A stretch of 64,000 bases of DNA. It comes from K189A clade bacterium. Lineage in GTDB: Bacteria; Pseudomonadota; Gammaproteobacteria; Pseudomonadales; Azotimanducaceae. A model generated the notes under the pieces. That model saw only the letters and a list, made by a program, of their open reading frames with translations, had not been told where the DNA came from and ran no database searches. The stretch spans positions 1 through 64,000 of the forward strand of contig CACMHG010000007.1 of the NCBI GenBank assembly GCA_902613475.1, in the 5' to 3' direction. Position 1 is the first letter of the stretch. The number at the start of each line of letters is the position of its first letter. Of the stretch, positions 18,998 through 27,723 are shown piece after piece. The translations under genes were made by a program, and so were the position numbers.

Positions 18998-21268
18998 ATG
19001 GGTCACGATCAAAAGTACATAGACAAAAAAAACTATGAGGTCGTCGGAACACGCTTCAACCGGCCTGATGGTATCGACAAGGTCACAGGCAAGGCGCGAT
19101 ATGGCGCAGATGCAAGTGCTCCGGGTCAGTTGGTTGGGCGGGTGCTGCGCTCTCCACATGCTCACGCGAGCATTGTAAAAATTAACGTCAGCAAGGCGGA
19201 AAAGCTGCCTGGTGTGAAAGCCATTATCACCAGCGCCGATCTGCCAGACCTGACCGGCCAAGACCAGGGTCTGGCTGATATTCTGGAAAACTGCATGGCC
19301 CGGGGGCGTGCACTCTATGACGGGCACGCGGTAGCAGCCGTCGCCGCCGTCGACGAGCAGACCGCTGCTAAGGCGCTAAAGCTCATCGATGTTAAGTATA
19401 AGAAACTTCCCCACGTCACAGATGTCGATGCAGCCATGTGCGAATCGGCCCCGGTCATTCACGATCGCATCATTACGCGAGGGATAGAGCCGAAGCCCAC
19501 GAAGCCGTCCAATATTGCCGCTCGCACGCAAATGGGCCACGGGGATGTTGAGGCAGGCTTTGCCGAAGCCGATGTGGTGATTGAAAAGTCGTACAAGACC
19601 GAGCAAACCCACCAAGGCTATATTGAGCCCCATGCTTGCTTGGCGTCAGTGAACCCCGATGGTACTGCGGAACTTTGGGTAACCACCCAAGGCCACTTCG
19701 TGTTTCGCAATGTTTGTGCATCGCTGTTAGGCCTGGATATTGCCAAGCTTAAGGTCACTTCCTCGGAAATTGGTGGTGGCTTCGGCGGCAAGACCCATGT
19801 CTGGGTTGAGCCTGTGGCGCTGGCGCTTTCTCGCAAGGCCAACCGTCCGGTGAAGCTGGTGATGGGGCGTGACGAGGTATTTCGCGCAACGGGCCCCACC
19901 TCATCAACGTCGATCGACGTCAAGATGGGTGCGAAAAAAGACGGCACCATTACAGCAGCGGTTGCCGAGATGCGTTACCAAGGCGGTGCCTTTCCCGGCA
20001 ACTGGGCAATGTTGGGCTGCATGACGGCTTTTGCCTGCTACGACATCAAAAACAACGAATCTATTGGTTGGGACGTCGTCGTTAACCGTCCCAAGGTGGC
20101 CGCCTATCGGGCGCCTTCTGCGCCGATGGCAGCATTCGCAGTGGAAAGCACCATCGATGAGTTGGCGAAAGAGATTGGAATGGCTCCGATCGATATGCGC
20201 CTGAAAAACGTTGCGCGTGAGGGAACCTTGGCGCCCTATGGACCAACTTACGGACCCATTGGTATCGAGCACACGCTTAAGGCGGTCAAAGACCATCCTC
20301 ATATGCGCGCCAAGCTGAAGAAAAATCAGGGTCGCGGGGTCGCCTGCGGATTTTGGTTCAATATTGGTGGGCAGACCTGTACCGATCTCAACATCGGCGT
20401 CGACGGTACGGTGAATTTAACCCTGGGCACCGTGGATGTTGGCGGCTCGCGCTCTTCCATGGCAATGATTGCCGCAGAAGAGTTAGGGATTCCTTATGAG
20501 CAGGTGCGCGCCAACATCGCCGACACCACGTCTCTGGGTCATAACGACATGACTGAAGGCAGTCGGGGAACTTTCTCCTCGGGAATGGCGACTGTTTTTG
20601 CAGCCCGGGACGCCATCGGTGTACTCAAACAGCGCGCCGCTAAAATGTGGGGTATTACCGAGGAGGATGTCATCTGGGAAAACGGTCAGGCCATCGCTAC
20701 CGGCGATAGCCACGGCAACCTGCCCCCACTGTCCCTGAAAGAGATTGCAGCCAAGGCAGGTCGCACCGGAGGCCCAATTGCGGGCCACAATGAGGTGGTA
20801 GCCGATGGTGCGGGCATGGGTTTTGCCAGCCACATATGCGATGTAGAGGTCGATCCCGAAACGGGTCGTTCGACCATTATTCGTTATACGGTAGTGCAGG
20901 ATGCAGGCAAGGCGATCAACCCAGACTACGTTGAGGGTCAATTTCAGGGTGGTGCCACTCAAGGTATTGGTTGGGCGCTGAATGAGGAATACATCTACGG
21001 CGATGACGGCTGTCTACAAAACCCTGGGTTTTTGGATTACCGAATTCCGGTGTGTTCTGACTTACCCTTTATCGACACGCAGATCCTCGAGGTGCCAAAT
21101 CCACTGCATCCCTACGGTATACGCGGTGTGGGCGAGACCTCGATCGTGCCTCCGCTGGCGGCCGTCGGCAATGCCATAGCCAACGCAACCGGCGTTCGCA
21201 TGTCCCATGCACCTATGTCGCCGCCGCGAGTATTGGCAGCCATCGATACTCTGGAACATGCGAGTTAG
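18998..21268 (+). CDS. Xanthine dehydrogenase family, molybdopterin-binding subunit
   Basis: Catalytic subunit of 756 residues. The molybdopterin loop GGGFGGK (259-265) and the C-terminal GVGETS with the catalytic Glu are present. The active-site loop reads AYRAPSAPM (369-377). Form I CO dehydrogenases have AYxCSFR, form II AYRGAGR and xanthine dehydrogenases a FRGFG-type loop, so this enzyme belongs to none of these by that test. The substrate is probably an aromatic or carbonyl compound hydroxylated with water, which is inference. It overlaps the next gene (MoaD-like) by 11 bases. No dedicated maturation factor (XdhC/CoxI type) is seen. Confidence 0.93.
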   Translation: MGHDQKYIDKKNYEVVGTRFNRPDGIDKVTGKARYGADASAPGQLVGRVLRSPHAHASIVKINVSKAEKLPGVKAIITSADLPDLTGQDQGLADILENCMARGRALYDGHAVAAVAAVDEQTAAKALKLIDVKYKKLPHVTDVDAAMCESAPVIHDRIITRGIEPKPTKPSNIAARTQMGHGDVEAGFAEADVVIEKSYKTEQTHQGYIEPHACLASVNPDGTAELWVTTQGHFVFRNVCASLLGLDIAKLKVTSSEIGGGFGGKTHVWVEPVALALSRKANRPVKLVMGRDEVFRATGPTSSTSIDVKMGAKKDGTITAAVAEMRYQGGAFPGNWAMLGCMTAFACYDIKNNESIGWDVVVNRPKVAAYRAPSAPMAAFAVESTIDELAKEIGMAPIDMRLKNVAREGTLAPYGPTYGPIGIEHTLKAVKDHPHMRAKLKKNQGRGVACGFWFNIGGQTCTDLNIGVDGTVNLTLGTVDVGGSRSSMAMIAAEELGIPYEQVRANIADTTSLGHNDMTEGSRGTFSSGMATVFAARDAIGVLKQRAAKMWGITEEDVIWENGQAIATGDSHGNLPPLSLKEIAAKAGRTGGPIAGHNEVVADGAGMGFASHICDVEVDPETGRSTIIRYTVVQDAGKAINPDYVEGQFQGGATQGIGWALNEEYIYGDDGCLQNPGFLDYRIPVCSDLPFIDTQILEVPNPLHPYGIRGVGETSIVPPLAAVGNAIANATGVRMSHAPMSPPRVLAAIDTLEHAS

Positions 21269-21500
21269 CCTAAGCAGTACCTTCGAACTGGACAATGGTC
21301 CCGGCGGCAGCGTAAGCGTCCATGCCGAGACCATTGCCGACATCATGGTCTCACTGACAGAGCGATACCCTAATTTTGAGCAGCTGCTGGATCGAGGGGT
21401 AGCGGTATCCATCAACGGCCAAATCTACCGAGACGACTGGACCCAGCCAATTCCGGCAGATGCAGAGGTCTTTCTAATTCCCCGTATAGAGGGAGGATAG
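21258..21500 (+). CDS. MoaD/ThiS-like sulfur carrier protein
   Basis: A beta-grasp protein of 80 residues ending in EGG, the C-terminal Gly-Gly that is adenylated and thiocarboxylated in MoaD and ThiS. The ADAEVFLIPRIEGG ending matches the usual pattern (DEVxxxPPVAGG-type). The ATG at 21258 overlaps the end of the molybdopterin-binding subunit gene, so the two are coupled. It may supply sulfur for the molybdopterin of its neighbour, or serve as a ubiquitin-like modifier. Longer upstream starts would lie inside the large subunit gene. Confidence 0.78.
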   Translation: MRVSLSSTFELDNGPGGSVSVHAETIADIMVSLTERYPNFEQLLDRGVAVSINGQIYRDDWTQPIPADAEVFLIPRIEGG

Positions 21501-21517
21501 CTAACCAGGAGAGAGTA

Positions 21518-21962
21518 TTGCGTAAACGCTATGTTTTGCTTGTCTTAACCGCCGTTGTGCTAACCGGATTACTGGCCTGGTCAACACAGCGCATGAACGC
21601 CAGAGTGATCAGCGAAATCCAGCTGCATCCAAGCAGCGAGCGAGCCCTAGAAACCATGGTCATGACATTGGCGGACGGCACGGTTTATCCGGTGAATTAT
21701 CTGAGGGAAGGCGACTCGGTGTTTGTTGGCATTGACGGTTTCTGGTGGCGAGCCTTTCGAGGCGAAGGCCAGCGGGTTTAGATGCTGATTCAAGGACAAC
21801 TTTTTTGTTGGCAACGCAAAGGTCGAATTGGATGATCAGGCCTACATTGACGATATTTTTGCTCGACTGCGTACCAAAGTGCCGGATTGGCTTAACGGCA
21901 AGCTCGTAGTGATTACACTCGATACCAACGTTAGTGGCTCTATCGATCAAGAAGATAGTTAA
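21518..21962 (+). pseudogene. Split-barrel flavin/F420-type (PNPOx-like) membrane-anchored protein, broken twice
   Basis: The first 87 codons (TTG start after AGGAGAG) give an N-terminal hydrophobic anchor, then TLADGTVYPVNYLREGD and FWWRAFRGEG, which resemble nitroreductase/deazaflavin-type split-barrel proteins. A TAG at 21779-21781 interrupts the frame. Beyond it the same frame gives MLIQGQLF, and then sense is kept only if one T is removed from the T6 run at 21801-21806; the other frame then reads VGNAKVELDDQAYIDDIF and on to TAA at 21960-21962. So one nonsense codon and one homopolymer frameshift lie within 30 bases. The restored protein would be about 147 residues. The family assignment is tentative. 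Confidence 0.6.
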
Positions 21963-22000
21963 GGCTGCGCCTAAACGCATATGGTTAGCTAGGAAACATT

Positions 22001-23115
22001 ATGGGTGCCGTAGAACGCAAATTTGTCTCACTAGATTCAGCAACAGGGAGACGCAACGGGGCGGGATTTAGAACCTGTCAGGGTTTGTACTACCGACCCA
22101 AGGCGTCTGTACCCAAGGTGGCCTTTATCGCCACGCACTATAACGTAGATTTCAGCGAGCACTATTTAGCCGAGCGAATGGCAGCCAGAGGCTTTGGATT
22201 TCTTGGCTGGAATACGCGATTTCGAGGTAATGAACCCTTTTTTTGCTGGAGCATGCGCTAATTGATATTGGCGCCGGCGTTGATTGGTTAAAGACTGAGG
22301 CTGGCGCCGATGTAGTGGTGCTGCTCGGCAACTCGGGCGGTGGCTCCTTGATGGCTGCCTATCAGTCCCAATCCATTGGCGTCACCATGCAGGCTACTCC
22401 GGGACTCAAAATACCCCGGGCGCTGCGGGAACTGAAGACCGCAGACTTCTATGTCTCGCTCTGCGCCCATGGCGGGCGTCCCGAGGTGTTAACGGCGTGG
22501 TTCGATCCTGCTGTTGCCGACGAAAGCGATCCGTTCAGCGTTATCCCAGATCTCGATATGTACAACCCTGAGCATAGTCCGCCCTATAGCCCAGATTTCA
22601 TTGCCCGCTATCGAGTCGCCCAGGTCGAGCGCAATCATCGCATCACCCGTTGGTGCCACGATGAACTATCGCGCATCGAAAGTCTGGGGATGAACGATCG
22701 AGCCTTTAACGTCTACCGCACATGGGCAGATCCCAGGCTCATGGACGGGAGTATTGATCCGTCCCAGCGCAAGGTGGGCCTGTGCTACGCAGGAGACCCG
22801 AAAACCGCCAACTACAGTCCTCGCGGTATTGGTCTGACAAATACGCTGCGTACATGGCTGTCGATGTGGAGTCTGACCGAGTCTTGGTGTCAAGCAGACA
22901 TGCACCTGCCGCGTATCACTGCGCCGTCGCTGGTCATTCAAAGTGACGGCGATACGGGTGTATTTCCTTCTGATGCCAAGACCATTTACGAAGGATTGGG
23001 CGCCAGCGACAAGTATCTCGAGATGATCCCCGGCGATCACTATCTGCAGGAGCCTGACGGTGCGCGAGACGATGTCGCTGATATGATCGGCAGTTGGCTT
23101 AGTCAGCGTATCTAG
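22001..23115 (+). pseudogene. Alpha/beta hydrolase, frameshifted at a T7 tract
   Basis: A single hydrolase gene of about 371 codons split across two frames. The first part (22001-22244) ends in WNTRFRGNEPFF; the second resumes as LLEHALIDIGAGVDW if the T7 run at 22238-22244 is read as eight T. The nucleophile is the Ser of LLGNSGGG, with a late Asp in QSDGDTG and His in PGDHYL completing a likely triad. No signal peptide. It lies 2 bases before the next gene. As given, neither half would make a complete enzyme. Real mutation and homopolymer error are both possible. Confidence 0.8.
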
Positions 23116-23117
23116 AG

Positions 23118-24191
23118 ATGACGGAAAACAATAAGGTCAGCGAAGCCGACGCGATCGCTGCACAGGCCCAGCTGCACCATCAGTACTTTCTGGGCCTACA
23201 GCTGATGGTGGCCGTCGAGGAGAGTCGGGACACTGTCTTTGACTGGATGTTTCGCCTCTTTCGACGCCAGCACGAAGAAAAATTCCTCTCCAGTTTTAGC
23301 AAACTAGGCCTCGATGGCCTACCGCCGGCAATCGCCTGCGCCAAGTATCACGTGCTGTCCAACGGCGTTGGTGGTGTGTCGGTAGAGTACATGGAGGAGT
23401 CCGATACGAAGGCTTGGGTGCGTTTTCGATATCCTCGCTGGATGTATGCTGGCCCTGCGATTTGCGGTATTCCCATGGAGGCCGGTCGGGGATTCTTGCA
23501 CGGCTGGTACGCCCAGAATGGTGTCAGCCTAAATAACCCGCGTTTAGGCTTTGTGTGCGTATCCGAGGACGTGACCGGCCAATTTGGTCTTTGCGGCTTT
23601 TTCGCAGAGTACGATTACGATCTTGCACCGGACCAGCGCCTGCGGTTCATGCCTGATGAACCAGTGCCCAATTTCGATTCCTCGGAGCAACCGTCACCTC
23701 CCGACAGTCAATGGAGCGCCGAGCGTTTGGCCAAGGCCAACCGGAATTACTCGGTAGATTACGTTCGCAACGGACTCGCCAGTTTGGTGCAGGTTCTAGG
23801 TCGACAGCGAGCGGAAGAACTGGGTAAGCGAGCTGCGCTTTTAACCGGATTGCAGCATTACCGGGTGATGGCTGAGCGCGTTGGTGGCGTGGACGGCGAG
23901 GTCATGGATGCGGCCCAATTTCTTCAGGCCATGATGCTCGGCATGGGTGATGAAGTCGTATTAAATGCGCAAACAGACGGCAGTGTTCTTTGCCGCCAAA
24001 CGGGCTTGCGCGTGGTGCGAGGCTTGAATGGGGCGACTCGCGAGAGCGTGCTGACCTGCTGGATCGAACTTTGGCGAGGCGCGATTCACTCTCACAGGCT
24101 TTTCATGGATGCTCAAGGCGAGGTGACGGCCGAGGGTATTCTCAACTGGATAATCAGGCGGCAAGAGCCGTCCAAGAGGAGCGCGACATGA
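23118..24191 (+). CDS. Uncharacterised 357-residue protein of the molybdo-hydroxylase operon
   Basis: Soluble, no signal peptide or membrane segment. I do not recognise the family. The first third is helical (HHQYFLGLQLMVAVEESRD, then FDWMFRLFRRQHEEKF). The middle has conserved-looking aromatic motifs (AWVRFRYPRWMYAG, GFLHGWYAQNG, RLGFVCVSEDVTGQFGLCG) that suggest a ligand-binding barrel. The C-terminal third is helical with two Cys. It starts 2 bases after the hydrolase stop and its own stop overlaps the next ATG by 4 bases, so it is translationally tied to the alkyl sulfatase-like gene. A role in the same pathway follows from position only. Confidence 0.85.
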   Translation: MTENNKVSEADAIAAQAQLHHQYFLGLQLMVAVEESRDTVFDWMFRLFRRQHEEKFLSSFSKLGLDGLPPAIACAKYHVLSNGVGGVSVEYMEESDTKAWVRFRYPRWMYAGPAICGIPMEAGRGFLHGWYAQNGVSLNNPRLGFVCVSEDVTGQFGLCGFFAEYDYDLAPDQRLRFMPDEPVPNFDSSEQPSPPDSQWSAERLAKANRNYSVDYVRNGLASLVQVLGRQRAEELGKRAALLTGLQHYRVMAERVGGVDGEVMDAAQFLQAMMLGMGDEVVLNAQTDGSVLCRQTGLRVVRGLNGATRESVLTCWIELWRGAIHSHRLFMDAQGEVTAEGILNWIIRRQEPSKRSAT

Positions 24192-25483
24192 CGAACCTTC
24201 TGCAGCTCAGCGCAGACGTGATCGACGGCAGAATCGGCACCGACGAGGTCGGACCGCTCAATCGCATCAATTTCCAGCTGTCAGAACTGGCTGACGATGT
24301 GGCCATGGTGGAAGCATTCTCTCATTCGATTTTGTTTAAAACCGGCGAAGGTTTGGTGGTTTTCGATACCAGCAATCTGCAGGGCTCGGGCCGGGTAGTG
24401 GATGCAGTGCGCAACTGGTCAAAAGACCCATTTCACAGTTTGGTCTATACCCATGGTCATATGGACCATGTGGGTGGGTGCGGCACGTTTCTCCGCGACG
24501 CCCAGGAGCGTGGTCACCCACGCCCGAGAGTGGTGGGGCATGAAAACATTAAGCCGCGCTTTGACCGATACGATGCGACCAATGGCTATAACCTGGCCAT
24601 CAATAAGCGTCAGTTCGGTTCGGTAGCCCGGCGCGGCTATGACGTGAGCACTGAGAATGAGCGATTTCTGCCTCCCAGCTCCGCTGAGCCCGATCTGACC
24701 TACCAAGAACGCATGGATCTGCAAATTGGTGGTCTCGACATTGAACTTGTCCACGCCAAAGGCGAAACCGACGATCACACCTGGTCATACATTCCAGAGC
24801 ATAAAGCCATATGCGCGGGCGACTTTTTGATCTGGGCCTTTCCCAATGCCGGTAACCCACAAAAAGTGCAGCGCTTCCCCGCTGAGTGGGCGGCGGCCAT
24901 GCGCGCAATGGCAGACAAGGATGTGGAGCTGTTTTTGCCGGCACATGGTCTCCCTATCGCAGGCAGGGAGCGCATAAAGGGCGTGTTGACCGATGTCGCC
25001 GAGGCTCTGGAGTTTTTGGTGCAAGAAACCGTAGCGCGAATGAACGAAGGTATGCGTCTGGACGACATCGTGCACGAGGTGAAGCTTGATCCGTCCTATT
25101 TAGAAAAGCCCTACATGCAGCCCACCTATGACGAGCCGGAATTCGTGGTACGCAATATTTGGCGCCTATATGGCGGCTGGTATGACGGCAATCCCGCGCA
25201 CTTGAAACCCGCCAAGCATGAGGATCTTGCCAAGGAAATAGCGCTTATGGCGGGAGGAGCCTTGGCGCTGGCAGAGCGCGCTGAGGTGCTCAAAGAATCA
25301 AACCCCCGGCTCGCCTGTCATTTGGCGGAGATGGCAGTGCAGGCAGAACCAGAGAATCGATACGCCCATGAGGTGCGGGCAGATGTGTATCAGTATCGTC
25401 GGGGGCTAGAAACCTCGCTGATGGCCAAGGGTATCTTCGGCACTGCCGCGAATGAATCTAAGGAGGCGTTGGGCGAGGACTAA
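24188..25483 (+). CDS. Alkyl sulfatase-like MBL-fold metallo-hydrolase
   Basis: Metallo-beta-lactamase-fold hydrolase of 431 residues. The zinc motif H89-x-H91-x-D93-H94 is in THGHMDHVGG, with later ligands in KGETDDHTW and LPAHGLPI. The C-terminal region beginning near WRLYGGWYDG matches the alkyl-sulfatase dimerisation domain of SdsA1-type enzymes. It has no signal peptide and is shorter than SdsA1 (about 650), lacking the C-terminal SCP2-like domain, so it may act in the cytoplasm on a different ester. ATG at 24188 overlaps the upstream stop. Its 3' end overlaps the convergent VOC gene by 26 bases. Confidence 0.85.
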   Translation: MTNLLQLSADVIDGRIGTDEVGPLNRINFQLSELADDVAMVEAFSHSILFKTGEGLVVFDTSNLQGSGRVVDAVRNWSKDPFHSLVYTHGHMDHVGGCGTFLRDAQERGHPRPRVVGHENIKPRFDRYDATNGYNLAINKRQFGSVARRGYDVSTENERFLPPSSAEPDLTYQERMDLQIGGLDIELVHAKGETDDHTWSYIPEHKAICAGDFLIWAFPNAGNPQKVQRFPAEWAAAMRAMADKDVELFLPAHGLPIAGRERIKGVLTDVAEALEFLVQETVARMNEGMRLDDIVHEVKLDPSYLEKPYMQPTYDEPEFVVRNIWRLYGGWYDGNPAHLKPAKHEDLAKEIALMAGGALALAERAEVLKESNPRLACHLAEMAVQAEPENRYAHEVRADVYQYRRGLETSLMAKGIFGTAANESKEALGED

Positions 25484-26066
25484 TCCCGGTTATCTGGCTG
25501 CCATCGCTCTTGATCCCTTGGGCATTAACCGGCAGATCGGCATGCCCAAGTCCAGGCTGCAGGTCGGCGCAAAACTCCAACATGATGCCGTCTGGGTCCA
25601 AAAAGTAGAAAGACTGCAGCCACGGTTTATTTTGCGCTTGGGCATGTTCGCCAGCGTCAGACCCTGTGACCACATCGTTGTGATCGACAATGGGAGTACA
25701 TTCGACACCGCGGGCCACTAGCTGATCGCGGTAGGCGACGATTTTGTCCGCAGCAACGCTGAATGCCACATGATTCATCGAGCCGTGGGCGGAACTGATA
25801 TTGCCCTGGCGGCTACCTACAATGTTTTTCACCGCGGCCACCCCGGGCTGTGCGGCTTCAGCGTCATTGAACCAAAAAAAGGCCAACTCGCTGCCGCCAC
25901 CCATATCGAAAAAGAAATGCTGACCGTAACCGGGCAGATCGAAACCTTTTTTCAGTGTCAGTCCAACCTTGTTGGTATAGAAGTCCACAGTCCGTTGCAT
26001 GTCCTTGCAGACCAGGGCTAGGTGATGCAGCCCGTTTAGCTCGATACCCGATTCCTTACTCATCAT
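25458..26066 (-). CDS. VOC family protein (glyoxalase/extradiol dioxygenase fold)
   Basis: Metal-dependent vicinal-oxygen-chelate protein of 202 residues. LNGLHHLALVCKDM starts the first beta-alpha-beta module with a metal-type His, MNHVAFSV begins the second, and YFLDPDGIMLEF carries the conserved Glu ligand. Likely an extradiol-type dioxygenase, glyoxalase or thiol transferase; the sequence does not separate these. Start at 26066 or the adjacent ATG at 26063; a TTG at 26084 is less likely. Convergent with, and overlapping by 26 bases, the alkyl sulfatase-like gene, so it is not part of that operon. Confidence 0.85.
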   Translation of the reverse strand: MMSKESGIELNGLHHLALVCKDMQRTVDFYTNKVGLTLKKGFDLPGYGQHFFFDMGGGSELAFFWFNDAEAAQPGVAAVKNIVGSRQGNISSAHGSMNHVAFSVAADKIVAYRDQLVARGVECTPIVDHNDVVTGSDAGEHAQAQNKPWLQSFYFLDPDGIMLEFCADLQPGLGHADLPVNAQGIKSDGSQITGISPRPTPP

Positions 26067-26196
26067 TCTCGGCTCACTTATCAATCCTGTTCCAACGCTA
26101 ACAAAATTTCGCGGGACTTGAAGCGCCTCTTGGCCACACGCCTGGTGGCATTCATGCAGTTCGCTGCTTAAGCTTGCGCGCTTGCGGGAGAAAAAT

Positions 26197-27003
26197 ATGC
26201 GGATAAGTGATTACGAAACCCTAATTGTTGAGCGGGACGGAGCCGTTGACACGCTATGGCTTAACCGGCCGAACCAGCTCAACGCGATTACCACGCCCAT
26301 GGTGACGGAGCTACGTCACTACTTCGATGAGCTTCTGGAGAATGATCAAACCCGTGTCGTTGTTATGGGCGGTAAGGGTAAGGCTTTCTGTGCGGGCCTT
26401 GACATCAAGGCCGCCAGTGACGCGTCAGTGCCCCGACCCTTCGGCGCGGGTATGGGCTTTCAAGGCTATTTGGCCGAGGTGTATATAAAGATGCGTCGCT
26501 GTCCGCAGCCCATCATCAGCATGATTCAAGGGCCCGCCTGCGGTGGCGGTTTTGCTTTCGCGCTCGCTAGCGATGTGCGGATAGCCGCAGACACCGCCAA
26601 AATGAATGCGGCCTTTATCAAACTAGGGCTGTCAGCCTGTGATATGGGAACCAGCTACTTTTTGCCGCGCTTGGTCGGCACCTCTATCGCCTCGGAGCTG
26701 ATGCTTACAGGTAAGTTTATAGATGCCCAACGCAGCCTGCGCACCAACCTAGTCTCGGAGGTGGTGCTTGAGACTGAACTTGTCGACGCGGCTAATCGCT
26801 ATGCCCAGGATATGCTGCTCGCGTCGCCAATGGGTCTTAGGCTGACGAAGGAAGGGCTCAACGTCGCCATTGATGCGCCAGGGCTGGAGGCCGCCATTGC
26901 GATTGAAAACCGTAACCAGATCCTTTGCTCGCGTACTGCAGACGCCAAGGAGGGAATGCAGGCCTTTATTGAGAAGAGACCACCAGTTTACCAAGGCCGC
27001 TAA
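26197..27003 (+). CDS. Enoyl-CoA hydratase/isomerase (crotonase) family protein
   Basis: Crotonase-fold enzyme of 268 residues acting on an acyl-CoA. The two oxyanion-hole segments are AGLDIKA (66-72) and GPACGGGF (112-119). The second catalytic Glu region reads KLGLSACDMG, where classic hydratases have a P-x-x-G pattern, so isomerase or another crotonase activity is possible. ATG at 26197 follows GGGAG; a TTG 15 bases upstream is less likely. Stands alone between the divergent VOC gene and DUF2058. Confidence 0.9.
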   Translation: MRISDYETLIVERDGAVDTLWLNRPNQLNAITTPMVTELRHYFDELLENDQTRVVVMGGKGKAFCAGLDIKAASDASVPRPFGAGMGFQGYLAEVYIKMRRCPQPIISMIQGPACGGGFAFALASDVRIAADTAKMNAAFIKLGLSACDMGTSYFLPRLVGTSIASELMLTGKFIDAQRSLRTNLVSEVVLETELVDAANRYAQDMLLASPMGLRLTKEGLNVAIDAPGLEAAIAIENRNQILCSRTADAKEGMQAFIEKRPPVYQGR

Positions 27004-27055
27004 CCTTGCCTGAGATGTCGTAAACTGCGACAACCGAGAAAGGAGATAGATAGTC

Positions 27056-27664
27056 GTGTCTCAAAGTCTGAGAGATCAGCTGGTTAAAGCCGGGCTTGCC
27101 ACCAGTGCACAAGCGAAAAAAGCCGAACGTTCTAAGCGAGCTGAGGCAACTTCTGAACGTCAGCAAGGAAAGAGCACCAAGGGCAGAAAAGGCAAGGGTG
27201 GGCAGACTAGTGCCCCCCAATCAGAAACCGATAAGGTGAAAGCCAAGGCTGCCCAGCAACGGGCGGAAAAGGCTGCTCGGGACAAGGCTCTTGCTCAACA
27301 GCGTAATGAAAAAAGCCAGGCGAAGGCCCTGCAGGCACAGATTACACAGCTGATTAAGCAAAACGATGAGCGCACTAAGGTTAGTGACGACGAGGCAGTG
27401 CCCTACAACTTTGTGCACGGCAAAAAAATTAAGAAAATATTCGTCAACAAGGTTCAGCTGGATGCTTTGAGCGCCGGCCGGTTGGTAGTGGTTAACAACA
27501 ATGGTCTTTACCACTTTGTCAGCGCGAAAGTAGCAAAACAGATCGAAGAACGTGACCCGAGGCGCATCATCGTGGCCCATGGACGCGATGAAAAACCACC
27601 GGAACCTGGCTCTGACGATGAGTTTTACGCCAAATTTGAAGTACCCGACGACCTCGACTGGTAG
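27056..27664 (+). CDS. DUF2058 (YaiL-type) nucleic-acid-associated protein
   Basis: A 202-residue very basic protein. Residues 10-105 are a Lys/Ala/Gln-rich helical region likely to form a coiled coil. The C-terminal half (VPYNFVHGKKIKKIFVN, GRLVVVNNNGLYHFV) is the conserved DUF2058 domain. The family is typical of Gammaproteobacteria and is annotated as nucleoprotein or polynucleotide-associated on weak grounds. GTG start at 27056 follows AAGGAGATAGA at proper spacing. Its presence supports the gammaproteobacterial origin. Confidence 0.92.
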   Translation: MSQSLRDQLVKAGLATSAQAKKAERSKRAEATSERQQGKSTKGRKGKGGQTSAPQSETDKVKAKAAQQRAEKAARDKALAQQRNEKSQAKALQAQITQLIKQNDERTKVSDDEAVPYNFVHGKKIKKIFVNKVQLDALSAGRLVVVNNNGLYHFVSAKVAKQIEERDPRRIIVAHGRDEKPPEPGSDDEFYAKFEVPDDLDW

Positions 27665-27723
27665 CGGCAACGCCTGTTTGTGGCAAGTCCTCTCAGTCTG
27701 CAGGGTCGGTGTTAGGATGGGGC

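Noticed and set aside
17611-21268. Aerobic carbon monoxide dehydrogenase coxMSL.
   Set aside because: The gene order fits, but the large subunit has AYRAPSAPM instead of AYxCSFR or AYRGAGR, and no CoxD/E/F-type maturation genes are seen.
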